Positions 10,736-21,719 of a DNA stretch of 64,000 nucleotides are shown here, one piece after another; positions within the stretch are counted from its first letter, which is position 1; the number at the start of each line of letters is the position of its first letter. Both the position numbers and the translations under genes were made by a program. The notes under the pieces are model-generated. The model was not told the origin of the DNA and did not search any database. It saw nothing but the letters and a program-made list of their open reading frames with translations. The stretch spans positions 39,145,649 to 39,209,648 of the forward strand of contig NC_087068.1 of the NCBI RefSeq assembly GCF_963678635.1. Direction: 5' to 3'. The stretch comes from Symsagittifera roscoffensis (Eukaryota > Xenacoelomorpha > Acoela > Convolutidae).

Positions 10736-11510
10736 AAAGTTAAAATTAGGCGTTAGTTCAGGACTTCACTGTTTAATTTCTTTTTTGTTGCAATTTCAGT
10801 AAAACTTTTAGACACTCCAGGAGCTTGTTTTGAGTTTGCTATAGTTGGTTTAAAACTTGATTTCAAGAAAACCAGAGAAAAAACGTAAATTTTTTCTAGA
10901 TTTTTAGAATTTTTAATGAGGTTTTCTGAAAATATATTGATAAGGAGCTGCTTTAAAAAGCTTCGAAATCTTTTTTCTGGAGTAAACCAGGTTTTCAAAA
11001 CCAAATTACGACAGTTTTTGCTTTTTCAAAAAAAAACAATATCAATCAAAAGTATTAACTTTCAAACAACAGTCAAACAACCTCAAAACAGTTGAGAAAT
11101 CTTTCATCTGATTAGTTAGACAATAAACTTAAATATAAAAAAGAATAAAATTAAATTCGTTTTCAAATTGATTGGAGTCGGTACTAATTAGTTCTTTTTC
11201 AGTAAAATTTCTGACTAACTATCTCTTGGCTTTGGTTTTTGTCGCTCGGTGTTAATATTTGGTTGCTTCTCTCCTAATTCGCATGAGCTTTGTCGCCAAA
11301 AGCTTTTGCTTGGTCGATCATCTGCTTAGTTTTTTTCGTTGCGACATTCCGTCAGAAAGTTACCTACGTGTACATCTTCTTTATGGTTAGGTAAGCTATA
11401 TGGTTAGATGTCGCATCTCTTGTGCAAAAAACGTGAGTTGCATCCACGACAGGCTACTTTTAAATCAGTTTGAAAATTAATGCTCTGGAAAAAATTGACT
11501 TAGTTGACAA

Positions 11511-11947
11511 CAGGGGCGGATCTAGGATTTTCTCGAGGGGGGGGGCGGATTTTCGAAAAATTTTCCAAAATTTTGACGACCTTTTTTTTTTTTTTTAGGT
11601 CGACCAAATTGATTTTTTGAGCTCTCCCAAAGCACTGTTTTGCGCCTATTTTGGCAAAATTTTCTGCGCCGCAGGCAAATTTTTGAAAAAACAGTCAAAA
11701 AAGCCGTTTTTGGGCACTTTTTGAAAAATTTTGACAAAAAAATTGCGTTTTTTTTGGCGCGCGCTGCCCCTCAAAGTTAGTATATATTGGCGCCAAAGGC
11801 GCCTTTAGAAAAATTTTAGGGTCGGTCCGCCAAAAATGGATTTCTGAAAAAGTATCAAAGGGGGGACCCTTTGGGTCGGCAGGGGGTCGAATCCCTGAGA
11901 GGGGGCGTCCGCCCCCCCGCCCCCCCCCCCCCCTAAATCCGCCCCTG
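11511..11947 (+). mobile_element. hAT-type MITE, intact, with 8-bp target-site duplication
   Basis: The 437-base insertion starts 'caggggcggatctagg' and ends 'cctaaatccgcccctg', so its ends are inverted repeats of about 10-16 bases. It is bracketed by the direct repeat 'gttgacaa' at 11503-11510 and 11948-11955. Unit 1 of the array has the empty site with a single 'gttgacaa' (about 9408-9415), which proves insertion. An 8-bp duplication and 'CAGGGG' termini are typical of hAT transposons. The interior has no transposase, only G- and C-runs and a palindromic 'ggcgccaaaggcgcc' stretch, so it is non-autonomous. Confidence 0.95.
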
Positions 11948-12595
11948 GTTGACAAGGAGCATGACTTCTATTCTCCAAATGTAAAAATTTTTGAGTTTTG
12001 TGGACGTTGTGGACTTTATTTTGAAAAATGCCGAAGTTTGAATGATACTCAATAAACATATTGGCTTTGTTTTTCACCACTTGAGACATTACCGGAGACG
12101 CCACTGGAGATACCACTTGAGATGTTCCTTATATGGTGCTCAGCATTTTCAGTCGTCCCAATTATTTTCCCGGTGTTATAAAAACAATGCGATCGGACCA
12201 AGCTTTTGGGTTTTTATAACCAGTCCCTTTTTGTTCGTTCGCTTCTCAAGCCCTATAAAATTGTGTGTCAATACACAAATACGAACAAGCTCCAGAAGGA
12301 AAAATAGAATTGGTTTTTTTAAAAAAAAATCCGTAATTTGTGATGCGTATGTTTGCACCACTGAGGAAATCATCTAGGTCTCTATATTATGTACAATTTC
12401 CCAGTAAATAATTTTTTTATTCAGAAGTCAGCATTAGTTCTTCGCAACAAATTCAATGGAAAATATTCCAAGTACATTGCTGTATTCGCTTTCAATTGTT
12501 TTCTCCCATTTCAAAGGGTAAAAACTAACCAATTTTCTGACTCTTAAGTTTTTGATCAGTACTCTAGCCATCTTTTAAATAGTTTCCGATGTAAA

Positions 12596-13015
12596 TGAAT
12601 GATAAAAAAATTTATAACGAAATCAAATAAAAGCATTTAAGTTTGATCTGATCAAAAAATCAGTGAAGGACTCAGCGTAGGGAAGTCGTTCTTGCGCCCT
12701 ATGCTTTTATGATTACTGCTGCGTGTCTCGTTTGATGATGTGCAATGGCTGGCTCTTTGTTCAAACTTCATCTGGGTCTGCAAAACTTATCTACTACTTG
12801 AAAAGCACATGTTCTNNNNNNNNNNNNNNNNNNNNNNNNNNNNNNNNNNNNNNNNNNNNNNNNNNNNNNNNNNNNNNNNNNNNNNNNNNNNNNNNNNNNN
12901 NNNNNNNNNNNNNNNNNNNNNNNNNNNNNNNNNNNNNNNNNNNNNNNNNNNNNNNNNNNNNNNNNNNNNNNNNNNNNNNNNNNNNNNNNNNNNNNNNNNN
13001 NNNNNNNNNNNNNNN
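12596..13015. other. End of array, unique sequence and 200-base assembly gap
   Basis: From 12596 the sequence departs from the repeat unit and has no recognisable gene. Bases 12816-13015 are exactly 200 N. The round number and the position beside a tandem repeat suggest an estimated or placeholder scaffold gap. Confidence 0.95.
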
Positions 13016-13139
13016 CTTTTGTGAAAACAACTAACTAAAATCATAATTAAAAAATATTAAACTAATAAAAGTTTTATAAAATGTAAATTACATTATGCAA
13101 TACATAGATCAGAATACAACACCAAGGACGAACATCCAA

Positions 13140-13573
13140 AGACAAAACGACCCTACTACACTCGAGAAAGAATGGCCAACTACAATCAATATGCCGCCCA
13201 CAATCACAACTCAAAGGATTTAGAGTACGACTTGACTTCGCAGAAAAGGACTTCATTGAACTAGACCAATGACCACCTCGATGTTCAAGTATACGTACAG
13301 ATCCGAGTAACCAGGCATCCCCTCCACGCACAATCTCCACGCCATTCCCAGACAAGGTCAAACACAAAGAAGTTCTCACCAATGAAACAGAAAAACCTGA
13401 CATAGCCAACCATTCTGAAATCAGATTTGAGTTTGTTGCGAAAACCCAGTCGTTGTCTTGAGAAGACACAATGATTGAATCTGGGACTTCTCTAATAAGA
13501 AAACCCAGAAGAAATAAGATGTTCGCCAAATACCAACGTCCATCATCCATCTTTCGAATTGCAGAAAAACTAT
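13140..13573 (+). pseudogene. Unidentified coding relic
   Basis: On the plus strand a frame is open for most of about 13200-13573 with two stops (TGA near 13269 and TGA near 13459). Its composition is protein-like, rich in Lys, Glu, Pro and Ser ('FPDKVKHKEVLTNETEKPD', then 'FAKYQRPSSIFRI'). The GC level is above that of the flanks. The opposite strand has an uninterrupted 158-codon frame (13074-13550), but its Cys/Trp/Ser-rich composition looks like a reverse-complement artefact. The block might be the 3' end of a retroelement gag or pol; I see no diagnostic motif and do not assign a function. Confidence 0.3.
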
Positions 13574-13715
13574 TCTAAAAAACTCTGTAAAACCCGGATG
13601 GGTGGAACCTGATCTAAACTACATTTTATGATTGGATAAATTAGATATTTTACCAATGTAAAGTATTTAATATTAACCAATCATGATCCATCTAACTAAC
13701 AATCCACTTATTTGT

Positions 13716-13747
13716 AAGTGCTGAAATTACTTGTAATTTCAGCACCA
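13716..13747. repeat. Perfect 12-bp hairpin
   Basis: 'gtgctgaaatta' (13718-13729), a 4-base loop and 'taatttcagcac' (13734-13745) are exact inverted repeats. A stretch of moderate GC (13746-14170) follows. The gypsy LTR at 38128 also opens with a short palindrome, so this could be the start of a decayed LTR, but no partner LTR is seen. Confidence 0.7.
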
Positions 13748-15077
13748 GAGAGATTTGAATTTAACTTAGAAATTAGTTGAACTCTCCCGAGTACTTCAGC
13801 AGCCGCAATAAACCAGTATACCCTAGATCTATTGAGCCTAGCAGAGACTAGTTAAACAACCTGAGACTAGATAGTATAAGAGTAAGATTAGGATCGGTAT
13901 TAGACTAAGAAGTTGCACGAATCTATCCGGCCGAAAATAAGATAGCGTGACGAGCAGACGGTGTACCCTATCCGAAATTACTCTATGAGTTATACCCATC
14001 GATCATAACTCATAATCAAGTGAAGCGAGAATGAGAGAAATTGAGTGCCATGCATTTAGACATTGAGGATCTGAAAGCTCCTTCTTAATCGGTGAAGAAT
14101 TTCTCGTATCGTAGATGGAGTGCATGTTACTCCCGACCAATTTGTGCATGTTATGTTGTGCATGTTGAAATCGGATATTTATAGATTTAAAAAATCTTTT
14201 AACGAATACGAAATTCTTTCTAGATATGATGAGCCAATACACTGTTGATTATGATGGGAGAGAACACTAAGATGGTTCCTAGAGTCTCGAAGAGAAGAAG
14301 TCGAAGGAGTCTTCAAAGCATTAAAAACAGTTGGATAAGCTTGGACCTCGGAAAATAAAAAGTAAACTTTGAACACTGCAGGGTATACGACACTAGAAAA
14401 TGGCCACCGATAGATCAAGAAATTTAAAAAATCTAAATTAAGATCAGCGAACAATTTCAATATTGAAGAAACGTGGTAAAAATGGAGCGCTTTGCTCCGT
14501 TTTTATCACGCACAGGAACCGATACCAATAGACAAATAACAAATAAAAAATGTCTACCGTAGCAAACAATACGTGGAAACGTCGATATTTAAAAGTTAGC
14601 GGTAGCTGAAATCCCAAAATCGTACCATTGAAAATGGCTTGTGTTCGTGTACGACAAGTGACGCAGCTAGAAAACTTTATTATAATTTATTTTTGGCCTG
14701 AAAATTCAAACTTTCTGTACACAAAATCAAGCTAACTTAAGTGGCAAAGGACACAATTGAATTTCTAGATGGCGACGAGAAAATTTCTGGTTTATGATAG
14801 CATTTGTGAGATATTCGATAGGAAAATTTTAGTACTACTTCACTGTTTGGCGTGACTTGGCTTAATGAAGAGATATTGGTGTCCTAGACACTATCACAAC
14901 CCGACAAACTTCAAATAAAAATTGTGCTCTTAGAAATTTAGTTCATCTGTTAAAATACAAAACCAAGCCATAGATTGAGTTTGTTGAATTTTGGAAAACT
15001 CTAGAATCAAAAATTTGCTGATTTCAACGATCATTCATCAAGATCAATTCAAATGTTAAACTGCTCTCTACCTACCT
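13748..15077. other. Gene-poor interval
   Basis: Nothing with coding support. Bases 13748-14170 are less AT-rich than the surroundings and may be a decayed LTR (see the hairpin before it). The minus-strand frames at 14003-14242 and 14179-14460 overlap each other and have no recognisable domain. Confidence 0.4.
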
Positions 15078-15412
15078 AAAGGGTGCCCCTTTGTACTTTT
15101 TTGAGATCTCCTCTTTTAGCTGACGGACCCTAAATTTATTCTACAGGGGCCTTGGGCGCCAATACATACAAATTTTAAGGGGGAAGCGTGCACCAAAAAA
15201 ATGAAATTTTCAAAAAGTGCCCAAAAATGGCTTTTGACCTGTTTTTTCAAAAATTTGCCTGCGGCCAAAACAATTTCAGTAAAATGGGTTCATAGTGTAC
15301 TGGGAAAGCTCGGAAAATCAATTTGGTCAACCTATAAAAAGGACAACATTTTTGAAAATACATTTGAAAATCCGCCCCCCTCCACATCAAGAAAACCCTT
15401 GATCCCCCTCTG
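15078..15412 (-). mobile_element. Eroded copy of the hAT-type MITE
   Basis: The run from 'gggtgcccctttgtactttt' to 'cttgatccccctctg' aligns along its length with the intact copy at 59369-59774, in the same orientation. Shared blocks are the 'ggggccttgggcgccaat' stretch, 'aaaaagtgcccaaaaatggc', 'tttgcctgcggccaaaac' and 'gaaagctcggaaaatcaatt'. The left terminus is lost and the right one is mutated. The 70-codon frame 15201-15413 lies wholly within it and is not a gene. Confidence 0.8.
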
Positions 15413-16469
15413 AGTAGCAATGATGGCAGGAAAACTAGAAAATCTGATTAAAGAGGTTGTGCTATGCTATCAAGGCGCACACGTCTCTTTTCTCCGAATG
15501 CGCTTATGAAGCAGAATTTTTCCAAAAATGTGTGTACTGAAACAATCTAGGTTAAATTGAGACTTTCAAAATCTATTTCAGGATTGTCAAGTTAGTGAAG
15601 AGAAAGGAGGAAAGTTAGTTAAATTCTAAGCCATTATTTAGATCAAAGTTGATCAATATCGAGAGATACTTTTAAAACATCCGATATGTCAAACAGCCGA
15701 ACGAACAGCTTTACTAGGGCAAACGTCGAAAGTCTTAAGACACATGGGGCAAACATTCGATAACTAGAGTTCACTTAGATGCTGTGGTTTTCCAACGAAG
15801 GCGGATCGGTGCGGTCGCGCCAACATAATGAGAGCTTGTCAACATAGGGTAAGATTCTGTATGAAAACTAGAGCCAGTTATCGCCGCGAACGGACGACAC
15901 GCGTGTAGCGCGCCCACCGGCAGTCTTAAAACGGGAGTCAACTAAATTGGAATCAAATAATTGAATTATGTCCAATTTATTAAATTCTAACAACAGATTT
16001 TTATAAAAGTATTATATAATAGTATGGATGTTAGACATATTGAATATTTGACATATCAAATTCTCACAAAAAGGAGCGAATTTTTTTTTCAGGAAGTTTA
16101 TTGTAGTTATACGTAATTAGTGGTTGAAAAAAAAATTTGGAGAAAATAAAAAGTCAACTTTGACTTCTCATGTCGAACTTTTTTGGACATGCTGTATGTG
16201 GATGTTTCTGGTAAATTCATGTAGCAAAACGAATCTTCTTGGGCTACGAGTTTCCGTTGTTGTACTCTGCGACAGCGGAGATCTTTGAAATTGGTTGTTA
16301 GAAATTATTTTAAAAAAATATGAAACAAAATTTTGAACAATTTTGTAGGAGAAATTCCTGTTAAGATAGTGACTTTTGGTTGAACTGGATACTCAAAGGG
16401 CCCCATGTGACTTTCAAAAAGACGTCAATTTTGCGACATTAATTTTTGGTTGATAGGACTGAAAATTAA
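15413..16469. other. Gene-poor interval
   Basis: No gene seen. A short GC-rich patch at about 15781-15930 ('ggtgcggtcgcgcc', 'acgacacgcgtgtagcgcgc') stands out from the AT-rich background without an open frame. Confidence 0.4.
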
Positions 16470-16690
16470 TCTAAAGGAGCTTTTGGAGCCAAAATGCTGA
16501 GGTTGAAGAAAAGCGCGCTCCCAAAAAAAACGCATTTTTTTGGTAGTCAAAACAGTTTTTCATAAATTTGACTTCTATGAAAAAGATTTTTGTCGAAATT
16601 TGGATTGTTTTATGGTTTAGGAGAGCTCGATAAACAATTTTGGTCGACTTAGAAAAAAAAACATGAAGATTTTGAAACTCCCTTCAAGAT
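16470..16690 (-). mobile_element. Heavily eroded copy of the hAT-type MITE
   Basis: 'ctaaaggagcttttggagcc', 'agcgcgctcccaaaaaaaac' and 'ggagagctcgataaacaatt' followed by 'ttggtcgactt' correspond in order to the interior of the copy at 59369-59774. Both termini are gone. Confidence 0.6.
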
Positions 16691-18429
16691 CCGCAGTGAT
16701 TAAAGCTGTTTCATCACAATAGGTAGCCTAATTTTCTATCACAACAGTATATCAGGGGTACCCTAAAAAATCCTCAAATGATACGAAAATTGCAGTTTTG
16801 TTTTGTTACAAAAAACGGCACTTTCATAGCTATAAAACTGCCATTAAGCTCCAGACGGGCAGAATTTTGATGCTAAACACAACTTTTCATCTTGCTTTTA
16901 TCACAAGTTTGACTATCGTGAACATAGATTTGCTTGAAAAGTCTTTTTTTTTAAAATCTTTTGGCCATATCAAGATAAGCGAACATTTTCGACCTAAAAC
17001 AACCGACCAATACAAAAATCCGGGCGCAGATTTTCTAATTATTGAAACTTATAAATTCTGCGCCGTTACTTTCGGGAGGTGTAGTAAGGAGGAAGAAAAA
17101 GAGCTTATGATTGACTGCTTCCGACTGCCGGCGTTTTGAGAATCCTGCAGTTTTTCCACCAGCTTTTTCTTCACTAGCATAAACAAAGTTAGGTCATGCT
17201 TTTTTGTTATTTTAATGTCTCCTCAAAGTTAGGTTTTACTCCAAATTTATCAATCAAAGACTCATTATCAAGATTAAATTTTCTTTGAATTCAGGAAAAA
17301 TGTTTATCAAATTTGTACTCTGTGAGATAAATATTCTTTTCTTCTCTTGTAAATCTTGACTTATGCATGTTTAGGGTCAGAAAAAAAGCACAATTGAATA
17401 GTTCTATACAAATAAACACTGATGTCAACGCGTTTTCAGGCTTAAATGGTAAGTAGCTTAGAAAAGACATTTTCATCTTTCATTTTTTAATTTCACGTTC
17501 AACAGTCTATACATATCAATGAGTCAACATTTGCAATAGATATCTTCAAGATCCTTTTTTTCTTCAAATATATTTATATGGAATATACAATGGAAAATTA
17601 CATTGAGCGCCAAGCTATTCCTGAAACGAGATGTGCTCCTGTTTTTACAACCGTTAAGCTTAAAACGGTAATAAAAAGCCAAACAGTCACGTAGTTTATT
17701 GCAGATTAAATCCAAATCCGATAAGACAGCAGACGTCAAGCCGATAATACGTTCCAGTCGAACTGATTTAAGTCTTCCCGCCAAGAACATTAAAGCTGAC
17801 CGACAAAAATTATTTGTTTTGTAGAACTTTTCAAATCAAATACTTCACAAATTAATTTGGCGTGTACTTAGTTTAGTTTGCAATGTTACAATAATTAAGA
17901 CAAAAACTTATTTTCTCGCAAATTTAATTATATATCATTTTTATCTCAAAAAATACAGCCAAATTATTTGATCGATTACTGTTGATTATTTTGTATGAGG
18001 AAATTGTGAGATGTTCTTCATGTTTGAGGTGAGATTTTAGTTATTCGCCGTGGGTGTTCTTGAAGCTAATAGAATGTTTCAAGTGCGAAAAAAAAACGTT
18101 GAATTTCATTTTGACCGCCTTTTTGTATTAGAATAGAAATTCAAAGTTTTTACAAATCAAGAAAACATAAAATTCGGGATTATTGACATGATATGTTATT
18201 AATTTCAGGGATTTATTGACCATTTCCAACTTTTATGAGAGGACTTGTTTTAAATTGAACCGGTTTGGAGACCAGTATTAGTGAAGTATCCCGACACGTA
18301 TAAACTAAATTTATTCCGACAGTACTAAATTTCCATTTTATGGATTTACAAGTGGATTATTTTGATGCAAATTGAATCGATAAAAACTAGATTTTATGTT
18401 TCACAGAATAATGAGTACTTTTATGCTAC
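16691..18429. other. Gene-poor interval
   Basis: No supported gene. The 113-codon plus-strand frame 16798-17139 is the longest; it has no recognisable domain and is discussed among the rejected items. The minus-strand frame 17524-17790 is likewise featureless. Confidence 0.4.
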
Positions 18430-21316
18430 TTATTTTCCTACCGAGATCCATGCAAACTGTCTGAGGATGGAATTGAGTTTTTTTATTATTTGGATGGATT
18501 AACGCTAGGGCCTGAAACTGATCACATAGTTTGTGGTGATTTCAACGTAAATTTTCTGTTAAACTCGACAAAGCGGAAAAAAATTGAGGATATTATGATA
18601 GGAAATGACATGTTAGAAAACAAAATGAGCTGCCTCCCAACAAGAGTGACAGAATGTAGTACCACTTTGATTGACTTATTTTTCTGTACATCAAGTTTCT
18701 CAACCAAAACCATCAAAAATAAAGTATCTGATCATTTTGGTGTTCAGTTTTTTTCAAATTTCCTGAAAAAGGACGTTTTTACTGAAAAAAATTTTGCTAG
18801 AAACTGGAACAAGTTGAAAAAAAGGGATATAAGTGAGAAGTTAAGTTTTTATTTGCAACATAAGATTGGCAAAAGTATGCAGTTATGGAATCCCGAAGAC
18901 CCTCAAATGTCTTCTAGGATTTTAGAAAAAATAAATTCGATCCTTATGAAGGCAGTTGATACTTTTTTTCCAAAGCGTTTACTAGTACAATCAGAAAGAA
19001 ATCCATTGATTGACAATGAAGTAAAAAATGCAGCAGCAAAAAAGCGACGGTTACGACAGGAGTTTTTGAATATTAAAACAACGGATGCCCGGAATAAGTA
19101 TAGTTCCCAAAATAAAATTGTCAAAAACCTAATCATCCGTAAAAAACGAAAATACTATGAAATTAAACTAATGCCTGAGTCTAATTGTAAAACGAAAACT
19201 TTTTTCGAAACTTTTAAGGAAATGAGTGGTGAAGGGAAAAAATCTAAATCTTTAAATCTATCTAACGGGGACGCTGAGCATTTTAACGAATACTTCGCAA
19301 ATATTGGCGCCAGACTCACACAGAGCAAACCAAACTGCATGGAAAATAATGTTATACGTCAGCAGCAATCGTTGTTTTTGAAAAACATTGATTTAATTGA
19401 AGTCATTGAAGTCATCGAAAGTTTAAAAATTAAATATAGTACAGATTGCTATGATATCAACACTGTGCTCGTCAAGCATTTAAAAACTATACTAGCAGGC
19501 CCTTTAACTGAAATTTTTAATGACTGCCTAACCTCAGGAATCTATCCAAACTGTTTAAAAATTGCAAAAATTGTTCCAATTTTCAAGGAGGGAGACATCG
19601 ATGACCCCTCAGACTATAGACCAATTTCGCTTCTTCCAGTTCTGGGCAAAATTTTTGAGCGTATAATTTTTAAACGAGCCCAATCATATGTAGACAAGTT
19701 TAATATCATCCGAAACACTCAGTTTGGCTTCAGATCAAATAGAAGCACTGTTGACGCCATCCTTACATTGTTGGAAGAAGTTTCAACATCGCTATCGAAC
19801 AAAAAACTAACTGTTCAGAATACGTTTTTAGACCTAACAAAGGCTTTTGACACAGTTGATCACTCTAGTCTGTTAATAAAACTGGAACAAATGGGATTCA
19901 GAGGGCCTGTCTTAAATCTATTGGAATCCTACCTTGACAATCGCTATCAGTACATTGAAACTATTTCTTTTAAGACCGAACTTAAACTGGTATCCTTTGG
20001 TGTACCTCAAGGATCTATCCTTGGCCCACTTTTGTTCATATTATACATAAACGATCTACAAATAGCCACAAAAAACACAGGGGTACTTTTGTATGCTGAT
20101 GACACTGTTCTGAAATCCACAAACAACAAAGACTATATTGCTTTTGCACATAGATCAGCTTTGCTTGAAGTAAATGATTGGTTAGACAAGAACAAACTGA
20201 CACTGAATGTCAAAAAAACCAAGACCATGAGATACTGTCGGAGCACGAAAACTGAAGAACGACTAGTAAATTATTTTTTAAATGACACCCAAATAGAAGA
20301 TGTTGAATGTTTTAAATATCACGGAATTCTCCTTGACTGTAAATTGAATTTTCATCAGCATATTGATAAGGTAAAGAACAAAATTTTGCAATTCTGTGGA
20401 GTGTTTATTCAATTGAGAAAAGTTCTAACTGGACAGCAATTAATAATTGCGTATAAAAATTACGTGCAACCAATCATCCAATATAGAGTTTTAGTTTATG
20501 CAAATACCGACAAAACCGAACTGTTGGAACTGGAAATGAAAATCAGAAGGCTAATCAGAATAATTTTTTATAAACACAGGATGGATTCAATCACTGAAAT
20601 AATGCATGATAATAAAATATATACCGTAAGAGAATTGTTTGCTTACGAAGTTCTGAAATTAACCGGAAAAATTATTCGAAAAGAGTGCCAAGTTGAAACC
20701 TTGAGATATTCTATTACTGATCAAGAATTGAACGTGATATTTTCAAAGCGAAAAACAAATCAGAAGTTAGCTATAAACAGAAATAAACTCAACAGAGGGT
20801 CGATTATACCTAAAATTAGGAAAATGTTCAACTTCGTAATAATTTTTTCCCACCTGGGTCAATTTCTTGAAAGGGGCTTCTCGGTTTCAATTAAATAGTT
20901 TTAATCATAAATTTTTGGATAATTACATTCTAGGAAATACGATTTTACTGGGCATGCTTTGAGACTTTTTTTGATCAATAAGAAGAACTTGTTTCTGTTG
21001 GTTTCTAAGTTATGGGTAGAAAAGACTACCTGAGAAAACTAAATTGTTTTTTTTTTATAGAGAATGGTTTAAAGGTGGGTGCGAAAAAAGAGGTTTTACG
21101 TTTAAAAAATGGTTAACGGTAGAAAATCCATTACATTGGGTTAAAGAATTTAAGTACTTTTTTTTGTTCTCCGCTTAATGAGACACCTGAAAACGGGCCT
21201 TGTTGGCTTAATGGTGTTCTCCCGAACGATTCTAATTTGTATTTATAAATTTTTATAAATAACCTTGTAACTAGATATCGTTTGGAAACAATTTATTATT
21301 ATCATTATGATTATTT
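18430..21316 (+). mobile_element. Non-LTR retrotransposon (APE-type, CR1/Jockey group), 5'-truncated
   Basis: A single long frame for endonuclease and reverse transcriptase (18490-20898) is followed by about 400 bases of AT-rich 3' sequence. That sequence ends around a short A/T-rich 'attattattatcattatgat' run (about 21290-21316), which resembles the simple-repeat 3' end of CR1/L2-like elements. The first ~140 residues of the endonuclease are missing, as expected for incomplete reverse transcription. The exact ends and target duplication are not resolved. Confidence 0.85.
18490..20898 (+). CDS. LINE ORF2: partial endonuclease plus reverse transcriptase, 802 residues
   Basis: The protein copies element RNA into DNA at a nicked target site. 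Residues 1-90 are the back half of an apurinic-type endonuclease: 'GDFNVN' at 16-21, then 'TTLIDL' and the terminal 'SDH' at 80-82. The reverse transcriptase follows: 'DPSDYRPISLLPV' (near 371), 'QFGFRSNRST', 'FLDLTKAFDTVDH' (446-458, motif A Asp), 'GVPQGSILGPLLF', and the catalytic 'YADD' at 535-538. After it come 'WLDKNKLTLNVKKTKTM' and a C-terminal region without a zinc knuckle. The frame is unbroken for 2.4 kb, so the insertion is young or conserved. The usual length is about 900-950 residues, so the N-terminal endonuclease half is absent. The annotated ATG is only the first in-frame Met after the truncation. Confidence 0.93.
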   Translation: MDGLTLGPETDHIVCGDFNVNFLLNSTKRKKIEDIMIGNDMLENKMSCLPTRVTECSTTLIDLFFCTSSFSTKTIKNKVSDHFGVQFFSNFLKKDVFTEKNFARNWNKLKKRDISEKLSFYLQHKIGKSMQLWNPEDPQMSSRILEKINSILMKAVDTFFPKRLLVQSERNPLIDNEVKNAAAKKRRLRQEFLNIKTTDARNKYSSQNKIVKNLIIRKKRKYYEIKLMPESNCKTKTFFETFKEMSGEGKKSKSLNLSNGDAEHFNEYFANIGARLTQSKPNCMENNVIRQQQSLFLKNIDLIEVIEVIESLKIKYSTDCYDINTVLVKHLKTILAGPLTEIFNDCLTSGIYPNCLKIAKIVPIFKEGDIDDPSDYRPISLLPVLGKIFERIIFKRAQSYVDKFNIIRNTQFGFRSNRSTVDAILTLLEEVSTSLSNKKLTVQNTFLDLTKAFDTVDHSSLLIKLEQMGFRGPVLNLLESYLDNRYQYIETISFKTELKLVSFGVPQGSILGPLLFILYINDLQIATKNTGVLLYADDTVLKSTNNKDYIAFAHRSALLEVNDWLDKNKLTLNVKKTKTMRYCRSTKTEERLVNYFLNDTQIEDVECFKYHGILLDCKLNFHQHIDKVKNKILQFCGVFIQLRKVLTGQQLIIAYKNYVQPIIQYRVLVYANTDKTELLELEMKIRRLIRIIFYKHRMDSITEIMHDNKIYTVRELFAYEVLKLTGKIIRKECQVETLRYSITDQELNVIFSKRKTNQKLAINRNKLNRGSIIPKIRKMFNFVIIFSHLGQFLERGFSVSIK

Positions 21317-21719
21317 TTGGCTGTACTGTTAGATTTCAAATGCGATGAACCATCTTAGGCCATTTCGCTTGATCGACGAGGAAATAATATTTGCCGATTG
21401 AGAGAAGAGTGCTCGATCGATAAGGTTTGATTCGAATATTGAATTTTTGTCATTTTACAATGTTTTTGAACTGGATAATTTCAATTTTTTCATTAATTTG
21501 TTTTTTTTTATTATAATATTTTATTATTGTTAATATTTTCTTTTGCAATTTTCTTGATAATTTTTTGTCCCCTATTTTGCCCAGAACCTAAAATTTTTTG
21601 TAATGATTCTTTCGACTAACGGCTTTTTTAGGACTTTCTGAAGATGGGTAAAAGATTTAGAAATTTGAAAACAAATTTTGAACATTTTTCAATTTTTTGT
21701 AGTTTGAGACAACATTTAT
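21317..21719. other. AT-rich spacer
   Basis: No gene or recognisable repeat. Confidence 0.4.

Larger units (their letters stand above)
7738..12595. repeat. Tandem array, ~2.1-kb unit, two full units and two partial ones
   Basis: Bases 7806-9901 and 9902-12435 are two direct copies. A fixed marker such as the minus-strand 83-codon frame sits at 8657 and 10753, an offset of 2096. The second unit is longer because of the MITE at 11511-11947. A third copy begins at 12436 and breaks off near 12595, about 220 bases before the assembly gap. The first copy is preceded by the BEL-linked version of the unit start (7738-7805). Copies differ by scattered single bases only. The internal short frames (for example 9381-9575 and 9501-9794) repeat with the unit and have no recognisable product. 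Confidence 0.9.

Noticed and set aside
12723-13044. Four frames running through the N gap
   Set aside because: They are open only because N translates to unknown residues.
16798-17139. Open frame of 113 codons, plus strand
   Set aside because: No recognised domain, Phe/Ile/Lys-rich composition as expected from AT-rich DNA, no homologous copy or splice context. Possible but unsupported as a gene.
17524-17790. Open frame of 88 codons, minus strand
   Set aside because: No domain, no initiation or splice context, length within chance expectation for the region.
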